DNA from: Halocafeteria seosinensis
Taxonomy: Eukaryota; Sar; Bigyra; Bicosoecida
Direction of reading: 5' to 3'
Assembly (NCBI GenBank): GCA_001687465.1
Contig: LVLI01000007.1
Coordinates: forward strand, 62,001-126,000
DNA length: 64,000 nucleotides
The translations under genes were made by a program, and so were the position numbers. Positions 9,258 through 20,250 of this stretch are shown one piece after another (the stretch's first letter is position 1; each line of letters opens with the position of its first letter). Below the pieces are notes generated by a model. The model saw only the letters and a program-made list of their open reading frames with translations, searched no databases and was not told the origin of the DNA.

Positions 9258-10927
9258 ATGAGAGGCAATTACTTGCCAATAAAGGTAGCAGCGCCGAGAT
9301 GTTGTAGAGCTGCACATGCAACTAGCAAGTATGCAGCTTTACACAGGGCCCCCAGAGCCCCCTGGATAGGGTGCTGCCCTTCTACAGGGTTCTCTCTGCA
9401 TTTCCGTCGGAGCAACTCTACCGAAACTAGCGTCAGGCAGGCACAAACAAGAGCGCATATTAGAGGAGAGTCAGCTCCGACTGTCTACGTTGGTATGTCT
9501 GGTGGAGTCGATTCCACTGTATCGGCTCTCTTGCTGAAGGAGCAGGTAAGTTTGCGCAGGTCCACAGGGACTATTTCACCCGTATAGATCTCCTATTTTG
9601 CGGCGTACGATACAGTGGTGGTCTTGGATTGCAGGGCTTAAACGTGGTCGGTGTGCATATGAAGAACTGGGACAAACATGACGAAGAAGGTGCTGAAGTG
9701 TGTCCGGCAGATGAAGATGACGAGACAGCTCAACGCGCAGCACAGGAACTCGATGTACCACTGAAGAGAGTGAATTTTGTCAAAGAGTATTGGACCAATG
9801 TGTTTGAACCCTGGATTGATTCATATCAACGAGGCGAAACACCAAATCCGGATGTGTACTGTAATCGATATATAAAATTCGGTGCATTCCTCGCAAATTG
9901 CTTAAACGAAGGAGCTGAATACGTTGCGACAGGTCACTATGCGAAAGTGCTGCCTGAAATATCTCCACATTCGAACCGCTCTAGTCCGCAGGAGCGAAGA
10001 CTTTACAGAGGCGCAGATCACTGGAAAGACCAGAGCTACTTTATGTGCTGCGTTAAGAAGGAGGCACTACAGAATGTAATACTTCCCCTCGGAGGACTCT
10101 ATAAATCAGCAGTAAGAAGAATAGCTTCTAATAGAGGCCTCAGTAATGCTGATAGGAAAGACAGCTATGGCATTTGTTTTATTGGAAAGAGGAAGCTTGC
10201 AGGTAAGTTCGGTCTTATTGCCAAAGGGTCCCGAGTTGGTGAGCATGAACATGGTCAACGAAAAGTTCATATGTGCGTTTGTTACGTTACAGAGTTCTTG
10301 CCTAACTACGTTCACCTTACCCCGGGTAAGTTTATTGACATTGATAGCGGAAAGCCGATGGGTGACCACGAAGGGGTCGAGCTCTATACGGAAGGGCAAT
10401 CCGCTCGAATTTCAGGAGCATCCTGTAAATACTTCGTCAGTTTTAAGGATCTGAACGAGGGAAATATTTATGTTGCTGCCGGTGCTACGCATCCGGCGCA
10501 ACTTTCAACATCTCTTAGAGTAAGTCTCCAAGCAGCGTACACTCTTACTCGATGGGATCATATGTATATGCCATCACAGGCACCCGTTTCGGGCTTTAAT
10601 TGGTTAGAACGTACGGGACTAGATCTGCACCGAGGGAAGGATTGCAAAGTTCGTCTGAGGCACCGCCAGGATGAAGTACGTGGCGAAGACCATTTTGATT
10701 GCTCATGCTTGCCTTACTTTACAAATGCTCCTCTGCAGCTGATTCCGAGTAATGTTCAGCTTTTAGATGATTACATCCACGTGCATTTCCACGAATCACA
10801 ACGCAACGTTTCTCCCGGACAAATTGTGGCGTTATACGATACGAATGGAGAACTCTGCTACGGTGGTGGACCTATCGAGAGCCGCATGACGCAGTGGGAA
10901 GCAGACCATCAACGAAAGCCTCCTTGA
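9258..10927 (+). CDS. TRMU: Mitochondrial tRNA-specific 2-thiouridylase (TRMU/MTU1, MnmA family)
   Basis: Exons 9258-9545, 9635-10202 and 10293-10927 give 496 residues. The first about 70 residues are Arg/Ala-rich without acidic clusters, a likely mitochondrial presequence. The PP-loop SGGVDST (about residue 80) binds ATP. GETPNPDVYCNRYIKFG (about 168-184) carries the first catalytic Cys and GICFIG (about 275) the second, both conserved in MnmA/MTU1. These enzymes make s2U34 in Lys, Glu and Gln tRNAs with sulfur relayed from cysteine desulfurase. The second intron (10203-10292) is 90 nt and stop-free in frame. Removing it joins GKRKLA to EFLPNY, which matches the family; retaining it would insert 30 residues next to the catalytic Cys. 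The length is somewhat above the usual 360-420 because of the leader. Confidence 0.93.
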
Positions 10928-11202
10928 AATTGTCAATGATGCAAACTTTTTCTCAATTCCATTAATGTACAAAACAGCACCAAGAATCACCGAATATCGC
11001 GTTTCCTCCTTGCCATGTCCGAGGGAGGCAGCTAGCTTCGCCGAATCGCCTGCTCCAACTTCACAGCCAAGTTCACAGCGCTGCGTAAATGCTCGCCATA
11101 CAATGTTGCACGACGATAGTCCGACTGTCATGTGTTGATTCTCTCTGGAGAAAAGTTAGCAGTTCGGTTGTAAACCAAGTCGGCTTCAAAAGAGAAGTGA
11201 AA
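10928..11202. other. Intergenic spacer
   Basis: Short spacer between MTU1 and the coiled-coil gene, both on the plus strand. No feature seen beyond an ATTAATG/AT-rich stretch after the MTU1 stop. Confidence 0.3.
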
Positions 11203-12227
11203 ATGCAGAGTGAATACAGTAAGTGCCATGGAAGACGTGTGCGCGAGGCTTGATATGTGATATGATGCAACATCCGCTTAGTGCAGGCCACTTACTCTCC
11301 CGAATAGAGGCTCTAGAAAATGACAAGGAGTTTGCGAAGGTACAACTGTGTAGCATGCGTGTGTCCAACTGTCAGGGTGGTCAGAACGGATCCCGTTATG
11401 TGCAGGATCTCGCACGTTTACGTTCGCAAGAAGTGGCCTTAGATCGTAATGAGTATCATACTGTAACAGACGAAGTTTCCAACCTCCGAAAAGTGAACGA
11501 GTCTCAAGGTGAGCGAATCGAAGCTCTGGAGAAGCGCTTGTCGGAAGAATTAGTAGGTGCCAAATTATTTGTGGATAGATTCACACTTGTTCGAAGACGA
11601 TGTGTATGTGTGCTGACAACTTGACAGCAAGCTCGAAGAGCCCTCGAGAAATATCAGAATGATATGAACAGTCAGATAAATAGGTTAAAGGAAATGATAG
11701 AGGTATGGAAAAACCGCTGTGTTCCTGTTGTAGGGTGGTGGAGTTTAATGAGTGAGTGACGCGGTTCTATGTCAATCTGTCAGTCCCAGCATCAGCAGAT
11801 TCATCGAGTTGAGCAAGAGTTAAATCACAAAATATCAAGGATAACTGAAACTTTAATGGATATTGGAAAACGTACTGGGCAGCTAGTGGAGAGCGTAAAT
11901 GATACAAGATCGGATACTGGAAAGGCGGCAAATACGGCCAAGCAGGCGCTGACATTGGCTCGCCAACAGAAGCTTCGACTAGAGAACATGAATGACCCGT
12001 CTCCTGTTGATGAACGAATCGCGGAGGTTGAAAGGCAGATAAGAAGTTTGTCCCAATACATCCGACAGAGATCTGGTCAAGCGAGCAATAGGCGACCCAG
12101 TCAGCCCGGAATCCCGGCAGATACACAAGAAGTATTGGAAGATTTAACTGCGTCACTCACATCTCCGCTGAAAGCCGATAGGTCAAACTTCACACGATAC
12201 AACAGCAAAAGCCGTTACTTTGTTTAG
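11203..12227 (+). CDS. Coiled-coil protein, unknown (possibly ciliary)
   Basis: Four exons: 11203-11218, 11287-11552, 11628-11702 and 11784-12227, joined in frame to 266 residues. The first exon encodes only MQSEY plus one base. Nearly the whole product is heptad-like: SRIEALENDKEF, VTDEVSNLRKVNESQGERIE, ALEKRLSEELQARRALEKYQ, then INRLKEMIE and QIHRVEQELNHKI. The C-terminal 60 residues become Ser/Pro-rich and probably disordered. There is no signal peptide or enzymatic motif. It converges on IFT43 with a 171-bp gap, and neighbouring genes include ciliary proteins, so a centriolar or axonemal role is possible but is only an inference from the neighbourhood. I do not recognise the family. Confidence 0.65.
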
Positions 12228-12398
12228 GCTTTAAAGTTTCAGTTAGGCGGGGAGGTAGAATATACAGAAGCGTAGTCAAATCAGAGTATGGTACGATGGT
12301 TCTATATTTTTATGCTCTACGACGCTTGCTCTTAGATGTATTGATTGCGAGTAAGGAACAAATATGGTGTTAGCTATCGAAATGACGCAGATAATAGC

Positions 12399-13507
12399 TC
12401 ATTTCTTCGAGTTGGAAGCGCTGGTGGCTCCCAGAGTTGCTGCGGTCTTTGATCCGTCGCCCCCAGTATGTGTCAACACCCCATCTTTAAGTTTCCTTTC
12501 GTGTTCAGACTGCAATTCTTGTGCCATTTGCTGCAGAAGGTGGTCAAGGTCCCAATACTCATCCTCCTCTTGGACCTGCGATAAAATAAAATCAATTGCT
12601 AATGACGGCAATTCTATATACACAAAAAGAACGGACATACAGCATCACTCGGGGCTAGCGTTGACGATAGCAAAGATAAGTCTACTTCAGTTCTACCTCC
12701 TGTTCCATGTGCTACACCTGAACGTAGACGGGCCTGTGGCTCCTCCTCTAGCTCCTCCAGTGATTGGACTTTCTTAGAAACATTTCGAGGCGCATGCGCT
12801 ACTGCGGACCAAATGAGGTATAACGGCTAATACGATAGCTTTCATTAGCCTAGAATTCCACTACGAAACGTTTGCTCTTTACCTTGGGTGGTGAGATCTT
12901 GTTGTTTTTCTTCGTCTAAATCTGGTATCTCCTGTATAACTGCACTCCACACAACAGTAAGTACAACAGAGTTCGCAAAATATATATGAGCGTCAATTTG
13001 CCATCATACCATCTACATCTTCCTCCTCGTCGAATGCACGATTGTTTTTCCTAAATGATGGTTGCTTTCTGTAATGATCGCGGAAGAGGTGCATAACTAC
13101 ATTCACGCGAGTGGGAATGTCGTTAACCGCGTTCCAACTTACCCCATGGGTTTAACTTCTGTGGTGCTTTCAGCAAACTGGAAAGCATTCCCTTGATTCG
13201 ATGGCCCAAATGCCTCCACTGAAGAGCCAGGAGCTGTCGAATCGTCCTTCTTCTCTTCGCCCTCAGTCATCCACGACGAGGTGGTAGTTGCAGGTTGGTC
13301 CGGGGACGATTGCTGCTTCCTTCGGCGTCCATAACCACCTCCTCCACCTCCGGAGGACGCCTGAGAATGGTCTAAACTAGTAACATTGGCGGCGCTCACG
13401 TCGCCTTCTGTATTTTGGGTCGATAAACCTTGATTTCCACGCCGTCTCCGTCCAAATCCACCGCCTGCTCCACCTCGTGAAGCACTTGTGCTGTCTGTGC
13501 CATTCAT
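12399..13507 (-). CDS. IFT43: Intraflagellar transport protein IFT43 (IFT-A subunit)
   Basis: Five exons on the minus strand: 13507-13143, 13068-13010, 12939-12883, 12801-12641 and 12575-12399, giving 272 residues. The N terminus is disordered with Gly/Arg clusters (GGAGGGFGRRRRGNQG and GGGGGGYGRRRK). Then comes the IFT43 core: VIQEIPDLDEEKQQDLTTQV, AHAPRNV, SLEELEEE, a TEVDLSLLSSTLAPSD stretch and EEDEYWDLDHLLQQMAQEL. The order IPDLDEE...QVA.AP...EVDLSLL...LAP...WDxDHL is that of IFT43, the small IFT-A subunit needed for retrograde ciliary transport and membrane cargo entry. One acceptor was chosen over a nearby CAG (13-nt choice at 12940) because only it keeps the conserved frame. The identification rests on this motif order. 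Confidence 0.85.
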
Positions 13508-13947
13508 GGCACCACTTGAAAATTATGTATACGTACGGCTAATACCGACGAATGAATCAAATATAGTTAGCCCTAACAATGGGGAACCATACATCGAGCA
13601 ACAATCTCTTATTGTCACAATCTGAATTATCTGGTACACGATCAAATTAACGTCTGCGGTAGTTGCCCACCAGTCAGGTGTTCAAGCAAGCATCCCTGCT
13701 AACTTCTGGAGCAACGTTTGCATAGTCAAGGACAGGCAATGTTTGGATGATCAGGCAGAAATTACACAGTTATGTCTCCTCTTGAAGGACATTATAGCAG
13801 GTGTATATTCTTTTCAGTTTGCGAGTTGCCATAGAAGTGCTCGCTTCCAAGTCATCAGCGAGCAATTTTCTCTCGCTTTCAACAACGAGAATTGCAAAGA
13901 ACCACGAATAGCAGTCTTGATGAAAAATAGCAAGACAATGCAAAAAT
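13508..13947. other. Intergenic between FAM32A-like and IFT43 genes
   Basis: About 440 bp, 3' flank of the FAM32A-like gene and 5' flank of IFT43, both on the minus strand. A 91-codon plus frame (13743-14018) overlaps the FAM32A last exon and has no domain signal. No other feature seen. Confidence 0.4.
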
Positions 13948-14729
13948 TTAGCCAACACCTGCAGCGGCGACTTTCGGTATATCGTTTTGGACGGGCATTT
14001 TGGATAGGTAATCGTTGAGTTCCTGTAGACACAAACAAAAAAGACATAAAGAAGCAGAGCTACTCCCATTAGCAAGCATTGTGTACATACGTCGATCTTT
14101 TCCCTGTGAGACTTCGCCACCGATTTCTGCATGTTTTTCTCCTCCTGTAACGCAAATAGACGACGGGCGCAACGTACAATTACGAGGTCCTTTATTATGA
14201 AAGCGCTTCGCAAGGAAACTTACTCGTTTCCTCTTCTGCTTTAAGAAGTTACGTTGTGCTGGAGTTAGGTTCTTGAGCAGCTCCTCATACTCTGCTTCGC
14301 TGTCATCGGAAGCTACTTGCTCCTCGTCCTCACCTTCTTCATCAGGGTCTTTTCCTCTCTCTTTGTTCTTCTCGCGTTTGCGCTTTTCGAATTCGTCTAG
14401 CGATTTTTCTGTTTCTCTTTCGCGCTTAGATTTACGCTTCTTCCTGCACAATGCGGCCACCAAACTCGCACGCTAAGCACTTGATTGTTGATGTACGTCG
14501 AACAAAGCACCTACCTGCTTTTGCTTGATTTTTTCGATGTGGTGCCAATGTGTCCAGACGGTTTCTCCCACCCTGGACGCTCTTTTGTCTCTGGTGGTAG
14601 CATCTCAGATTCGGCGGCAGAGCCTCCTGTTGTGTCATTTGCACGGTGACGTTTCTTCTTCTTGGCTTTCAGTTTGAGTTTCCCCGTTCGCACATTGGAG
14701 TATGCTCCTCCTACAGCTGTCGAGGACAT
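13948..14729 (-). CDS. FAM32A-like nuclear protein
   Basis: Four exons: 14729-14515, 14443-14224, 14144-14091 and 14022-13948, giving 187 residues. The N-terminal GKLKLKAKKKKRHR, the central LTPAQRNFLKQ, then MQKSVAKSHREKID and the C-terminal ELNDYLSKMPVQNDIPKV match the order in FAM32A (GPLKLKG...; TPAQ..F; KASKTHKQRVEDFN; EHYDIPKVS). FAM32A is a small nuclear protein found in late-stage human spliceosomes, where its C terminus reaches the active site. Here a highly charged Lys/Arg/Glu/Asp block (exon 2) is inserted between the two ends, so the protein is longer than the roughly 110-residue human form. It is divergent from the KDM2-like gene with a 371-bp spacer. Confidence 0.8.
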
Positions 14730-15100
14730 TTTCTATCACGCTCACGTCGTAGACATACCAATAGACAACCTACATAGACTGATAAAGAAACATTGACAAT
14801 GCTACATTGCATATACAATGCAGGGAAACGAGACTGCAGTCTGCATTCAACCGGACCGAGCAAACATTTCGCTCACTTTCCGGCATTCTCTATACAAACC
14901 CAGGAAGGAGACTTACTTGGTATTAAGGGCTGTTACACATACACTGCTTTTGTGCATTGGTTCGACGTGCTCCGATCTGGCTGGTAGAAAGCGGGAATAA
15001 GAGAAGTGGAAGGGGTCTTCGTGTGTTACTGAGGTAACCAGTGAGGTTGTGAAGTCAAGGACTTGCTTCCCGTTCATTTGGCGTCGTAAATGAAGACAAT
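14730..15100. promoter_or_regulatory. Divergent intergenic region (FAM32A-like / KDM2-like)
   Basis: A 371-bp spacer between two divergent starts at 14729 (-) and 15101 (+). No recognised motif. Short frames inside it are not protein-like. Confidence 0.4.
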
Positions 15101-18072
15101 ATGGACTCTTCTGGCCACTATTCCAGTGTAAAGATGGAAGAAGGGGAACACGCTCTTCAGCGGCCTACACATTCGCTGCCGCCGTCTCATCCACCTCCAG
15201 GAGATGACGAGGAAGGGAAACGAGGACTACGGCCGAGAAAAGACCGTATTGACTATGGTAAGTCTTATCAAGAAGCAAATTTCGCAGCATCGTGAGTCAA
15301 AGAACTGCATCCAAGGACGCGCATACCAGCATGACCTTGTGGACACCAAGTGGTGGTTGCTTTGGCTTCTCAAATCTCATGGCGGTGGTCTTTTTTGCAG
15401 CGACGTCTCAATTTACGGCTAACAGTGAGAAGGAATTCGATAACGTAGATACAGACGAGCTTGACGCTGAGCTCCTAAATGATCGTGCTCATTGCCTTTG
15501 GGCACAGAACAATGAAAATGGTATGGACAGATATCGATCTTTTGGGTGTTTCGGTGACCTATTCGGTAACTCGCTGCAATCCAGGCGAAATCGATTTCGA
15601 GGGAGCTATAGAAAGCCGCCGCTACTCGAACCAGGATATGTGGGTATTGAGGGGACGAGAGTTTAATATAGAGTTTGTGAGTTTGGTGCAACTGTAGTCC
15701 TCTCAAAGATGCTTTCCACTTACATACGTATGTAACTACAGTTGCGGAGACATGGATTCGATTTCCCCATTTTTCTTCCCGAAAAGGAAGGCTTGGATAT
15801 ACAAGTTCCACCATCTCATTTCTCAGTCCGGGATGTTGTCCGATTAGTAGGAGAAGACAGACCTGTAGACGTTATCGAAGTGGCCAACCAATCGGAGCTT
15901 CCGAATTGGACGCTAGCCGACTGGGGTGAATATTATTGTAACGAGGAATACCGAACTAAAAGGCTAAATGTTATCTCTTTGGAATTTTCACAAACGCCCC
16001 TTGCTAAGTAAGTAAACAATGCTGCCCTTTGTGGGTGCCGCGCGTCGTATTGCCTCGTTATCTTCGCTATACAGTTTCGTTAAGAGTCCGAAGACCGTTC
16101 GCGAAATTGACTGGATCGATAGAATCTGGCCGGGACACAGGCGAGACAATTACCAATATCCGCAAGTACAATACTACTGCCTTATGAGTGTAGCAGGGAG
16201 CTATACTGACTTCCACATAGATTTTGGAGGAACTAGTGTTTGGTATCATATTCTGCGCGGAAGAAAGCGTTTCTTGTTTGCACCACCCACTGATAGGAAT
16301 TTGGAGGCATACGAGGTAAGACATTTATGACTCACTTGGCGTTAAGACTATTTGTGCTAATATCGTACCACGTACGCAGGCCTGGACTTCTTCTCCGGAG
16401 CAAGCTTCAGTCTTCTTTGCAGACAAATGTGAAGGTTGCTTCAAAGTTGAATTCATGGCAGGCGCTACGCTGCTGATTCCACCTGGCTGGATTCACGCTG
16501 TTTACACCCCCGAGGTATGCCTGTTGCTTGGTAGCGTGGCTGGTGAAGTCTGCTAAAAACGTTTTCTTGGTTTGTGATTGCACTCTTCAGGATTCGCTTG
16601 TGTTTGGCGGCAACTTTCTGCATGGGTTCGGTAGTGCTGCTCAGCTTCGCATCTTTGATATTGAGAGATCCACAAAAGTACCGCGAAAGTATAGGTTTCC
16701 GTTCTACGAACACATCCAGTGGTATGCAGCTGCATATTATTTGCAATACCTGCGAAATCCAAGATCTTCGGAACTTGTTCTTCAAGCGTACCAAAGTTAT
16801 CCAGAACTTTACGATCCCATGGCTTTGAGGGTGTACCCGGAGATACTGAAGGAGAATCGCCATACGGACTTATTGGCGGAGTTAGAGCATGTTGCGAACT
16901 TATCTGCCAGAGAGTTACCCGGTATTCAGTTCATCGTGCAACATGCTTACGAATTCCTTCGGGAGCAGGAGGAAGAAAAGCGAAAGGGGACGGGTAGTTT
17001 CCGTCTATATGTGGGAACGAAAGATTCAACGCCTTCAAAGAAAAAGAAGCAAGGGAAGATTAAAGGCGTTTTACGAGAACCTGATCATTTTTCATCTATA
17101 GAGGCTTCCCAAGAGGCTGCATCAATGGTCGGCTGCTCTTCTGTTGAAGCTATGCTGACGGAACTCAGTAGCGTGTTGCAGCCGATGCAAAAACAGGAGC
17201 CGCAAGAAGATGATGAGTACAGTACCGCTATTCAGAGCTTGCTCAACTTGACTCAGAGTGGTAACACGATGCCAGCATCCCCTCAGCAGCCGAAGCAAGG
17301 TCAACCATCACAAAATACTACAGCCCGCTTAAAGCTAGTCAATGCAGGGAGCACACCGGTAAAGAAAATGTTCGGCAAAAATAGTGAATCAGTATCATCA
17401 TCTTCTTTTGATCCTGGACAGTATGTGTGTTTTGAAGAGCAGCATGATCCTCCCGAACTGCGGGGTGAGTACGGTTTATCGAAGGAGCGGAGACAACGAC
17501 TTGGCTTGGAATCATACTCCCCGGAAGAAAAAGATGAAGAATGGGAGACGGATGAATCACAGGAGGAAGAGGATGATGATGATGATGATGAGATATTATC
17601 AGACGCCGATGAAGATCAAGACAGTGATGAAAGCGTTCCATTATCCGACGACGAAGATGATGAAACATATATGGGAAGCTCTAGCTCTAGCAAGCGGAGA
17701 AAGAAGAAGAGACCTAAACAGAGCTCGAAAGCAAGTGTGAAAAAGCCAAAAGTTGCGAGTCCTCAACGCGGGAAGAAACCGAAAGAAGGAAGTGATCCTG
17801 GAAGTGAATTTATTCGTCAACTTCTGTCGAAATCGTCTCGCGGAAGAGGTGGAACGTCCCGTGGTGCCGCACGAAGCTCATCGAGTGGTGTTCCTTCTAG
17901 GAATCCTCCCACTGCATCCACGAATTCTTCAAGTGCCATTGGTTCTGTTGGAGCTCCCCGACATAGTACACCATCCAGGGGAAGAGGTGGACGGGGAGGT
18001 GGAAAGACTCCGGTATCCAGCGTACAGAAACTGAAGGCCCGAATGAAGGCACTAAGAGGACGAAAAAGGTAA
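15101..18072 (+). CDS. JmjC histone demethylase of the KDM2/KDM7 (JHDM1) type
   Basis: Seven exons: 15101-15257, 15401-15520, 15585-15676, 15742-16007, 16075-16315, 16380-16514 and 16591-18072, giving 830 residues. Conserved blocks in order: [113 protein letters not shown] and FLHGFGSAAQLRIFDIE. The HxD pair in TDFHIDFGG (about residue 256) and the His of WIHAVYTP (about 328) are the Fe(II) ligands, and the enzyme uses 2-oxoglutarate. KDM2-type enzymes demethylate H3K36, KDM7-type H3K9/K27; I cannot separate them here. No CXXC or PHD finger or F-box is visible. The C terminus has an acidic run followed by Lys-, Ser- and RGRGG-rich tracts, likely nuclear and nucleic-acid binding. Confidence 0.9.
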
Positions 18073-18787
18073 ACGATGATGCTTTCTATAAGCGATCTAT
18101 TTTGACGTTATTGTTCGTGCGAAGTCCGCTCTTATTGTTCTCGGGCGAATACGAAGACGACTATCTTGGGATAGGCACGGAGCCGTGCACACTGGATTTG
18201 GACTTTAAGAATCTCCGGACAGCGAATGTTTTTATACTAGAGTGGCTCGGTATGTCTGTCAAGGGTCGGTCTACTGCCTAAACTGGGCTCGAGCTTCGAG
18301 GGATCTGTCAACTAAGCGTACATGGTAATCTACTCCATTCTGCTAGAGTATGTATTAGCTAATCGTGCAGCACATACTTATGCAATTGTGCAAATGTAAT
18401 TACTTCATTGATACAGACAATAATGACGGAGGTCTGGTCTGGATCACAATTGAGAATTTAGTGGGCTTTTTGCGGAGTGCAATTTGCACTCTAGATTAGC
18501 ATCGTATAGAAGGGTTGATCGCGTTTGGTAACCGCTAATATAAAGCATCAATATGAACAACAAAATAGTTTGTAGACCTTTTGTGTAGGTATTTGAAAAT
18601 ATTTTAAGGGCAGAAGGCTTCCACAGTAATAACGGGAATCTGACCAGAGAAAGGGAATTCTCCAGGTTGATCCCTCGTTGGACCTAATGTATGTCCAAGC
18701 TGGTTAAGAGAGTTAATGTCCCAAAAAAGTATCAAGTAGATACTAATTTGGCGAGGGTGTGTATATGCCTTTCTATTTTATGTGGCC
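18073..18787. other. Intergenic, no gene recognised
   Basis: About 715 bp between two plus-strand genes, 3' flank of the demethylase and 5' flank of the GATA gene. AT-rich stretches occur near 18540-18610. No open frame above 60 codons and no RNA gene seen. Confidence 0.4.
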
Positions 18788-19540
18788 ATGGAAGACGAAA
18801 AGGCTCATGAAATAAAGAAGAATTCTGGAGATTCTCCTGCAGCGTGTGCAGCCAATATTTCATCATGTCAAACCCTTAAATCCCCGTATGTACTTTACTC
18901 TGCTATTCCGCGTTGTATGTTATGTCCTCTGATGTCGTAGGAAATTTTTTAATATTAGCGTTGCAGAAGAAATGATCCAAACCAAAAGATAGGGACCGAA
19001 GAATCCGAGAATCCTCAACAGGAGCAAGACCGCTTGTCTGCATGTGGCCAGCATGCAACGAAGTTCTTGTCACCTACTTCAGATGTATTCCGTCTTACAC
19101 CAAGAAAGAAAAAATGTTCCGTTTGTGGCACCCAGAGAAGTCCTCACTGGAGAACCAGTAAGCAGACCGGAGATATAGTATGTAACGCCTGCGGGATACG
19201 AATCGGCAAAATGCCAGGAGCACAGGCAAAGACAAGTGTCGGCGCTCCTCGCAGAGTCAAGATCGGAAAAACAGTTCGGAGAGCGTTATCCGTGGTGAAC
19301 TCAAATATCCCAGCAAGAGGAACGTGCCAGAGCTATGATGGCAATGTCGCCAACCTCGGTACTTGTAGTACCTTCACGCTGACTACACGCGGATGCCTGA
19401 GGCCGAAGCGGTATAGATACATGAAGTCGTTTCCTCCCAAAGAAGATAATTCAGTGCACACTAATGCACATCCATCCCTGTATGGACTGGAATGCCTAGG
19501 CACAGCAGCGGTTATTCGAAGTCTCGATCAACAAGGATGA
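18788..19540 (+). CDS. GATA-type zinc finger protein
   Basis: Two exons, 18788-18885 and 18967-19540, give 223 residues. A single finger CSVCGTQRSPHWRTS...IVCNACGIRIGK has the spacing C-x2-C-x18-C-x2-C, as in the plant/fungal/protist GATA class (TP.WR core, CNACG). Basic residues after the finger (RRVKIGKTVRRA) fit DNA contact. The N terminus is acidic and disordered. There is no second finger or other domain. It is likely a nuclear transcription factor recognising GATA-like sites; the target genes are unknown. The intron is 81 nt. Confidence 0.85.
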
Positions 19541-20250
19541 TGAGAGCTTCGACTTGCTTCGCCTGTAGGTGAGAGTCAAGAGTCTGTTCTGTACACCGTC
19601 AAAGACCGAAAAACTACGTTCCATTTCGCCAATTCTGGCGCACAGCATGCAAGAGTGAGCATGCAGTGAATTCCAATCACTAGTATTGCCATCGGTTTCG
19701 GCAAAAACGGCGCTGCTTCTATTCAAATTCGTTGAAGATTCACTACTCCGGCGCGCCGCTCTCTCATGGCATTTCTAGGCAACGTATATTCTCCCTGCAG
19801 ATGCATGAGGCACTTCTCATAGACGTAGATCGTCTCCCCAAAATCTGGCCCGCTGCTTCTCCCCGTCGTATGGACTGAACGACTGACACTGAGTCAAACT
19901 AACTGCTAGCAGCTGTCTTGAGGTGACACAATATTTCCGAATTTTTCTCCTATTGCTGGATCATTATATACACAATAAATTGGGATTGTTACTCGCTCCC
20001 TCCGACAGAGATCGCACTCCACAACATTGTGTTATAGACACTGCCATTGCACTCTTTTCCTTCGTAAAAGGTACGTCTGTCAGACACCCTGTCTCCTGTC
20101 GTTAAAACTGTTCTGCCACTCTCGGCAGAACAATCGAACAAGTACAATTCTTTTCGCCTTGTTTGTATAGCATAACTATTCAAGAAGAACCAAACAAGAA
20201 CAGAAGAATTCATGCTGCCCTTTTCTTTCTCGCAGGCCAAATAAGTGATC
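19541..20250. other. Intergenic, no gene recognised
   Basis: About 710 bp between the GATA gene and the tandem helical genes. Several short overlapping frames exist on both strands, but none is protein-like. No RNA gene or repeat recognised. Confidence 0.4.
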
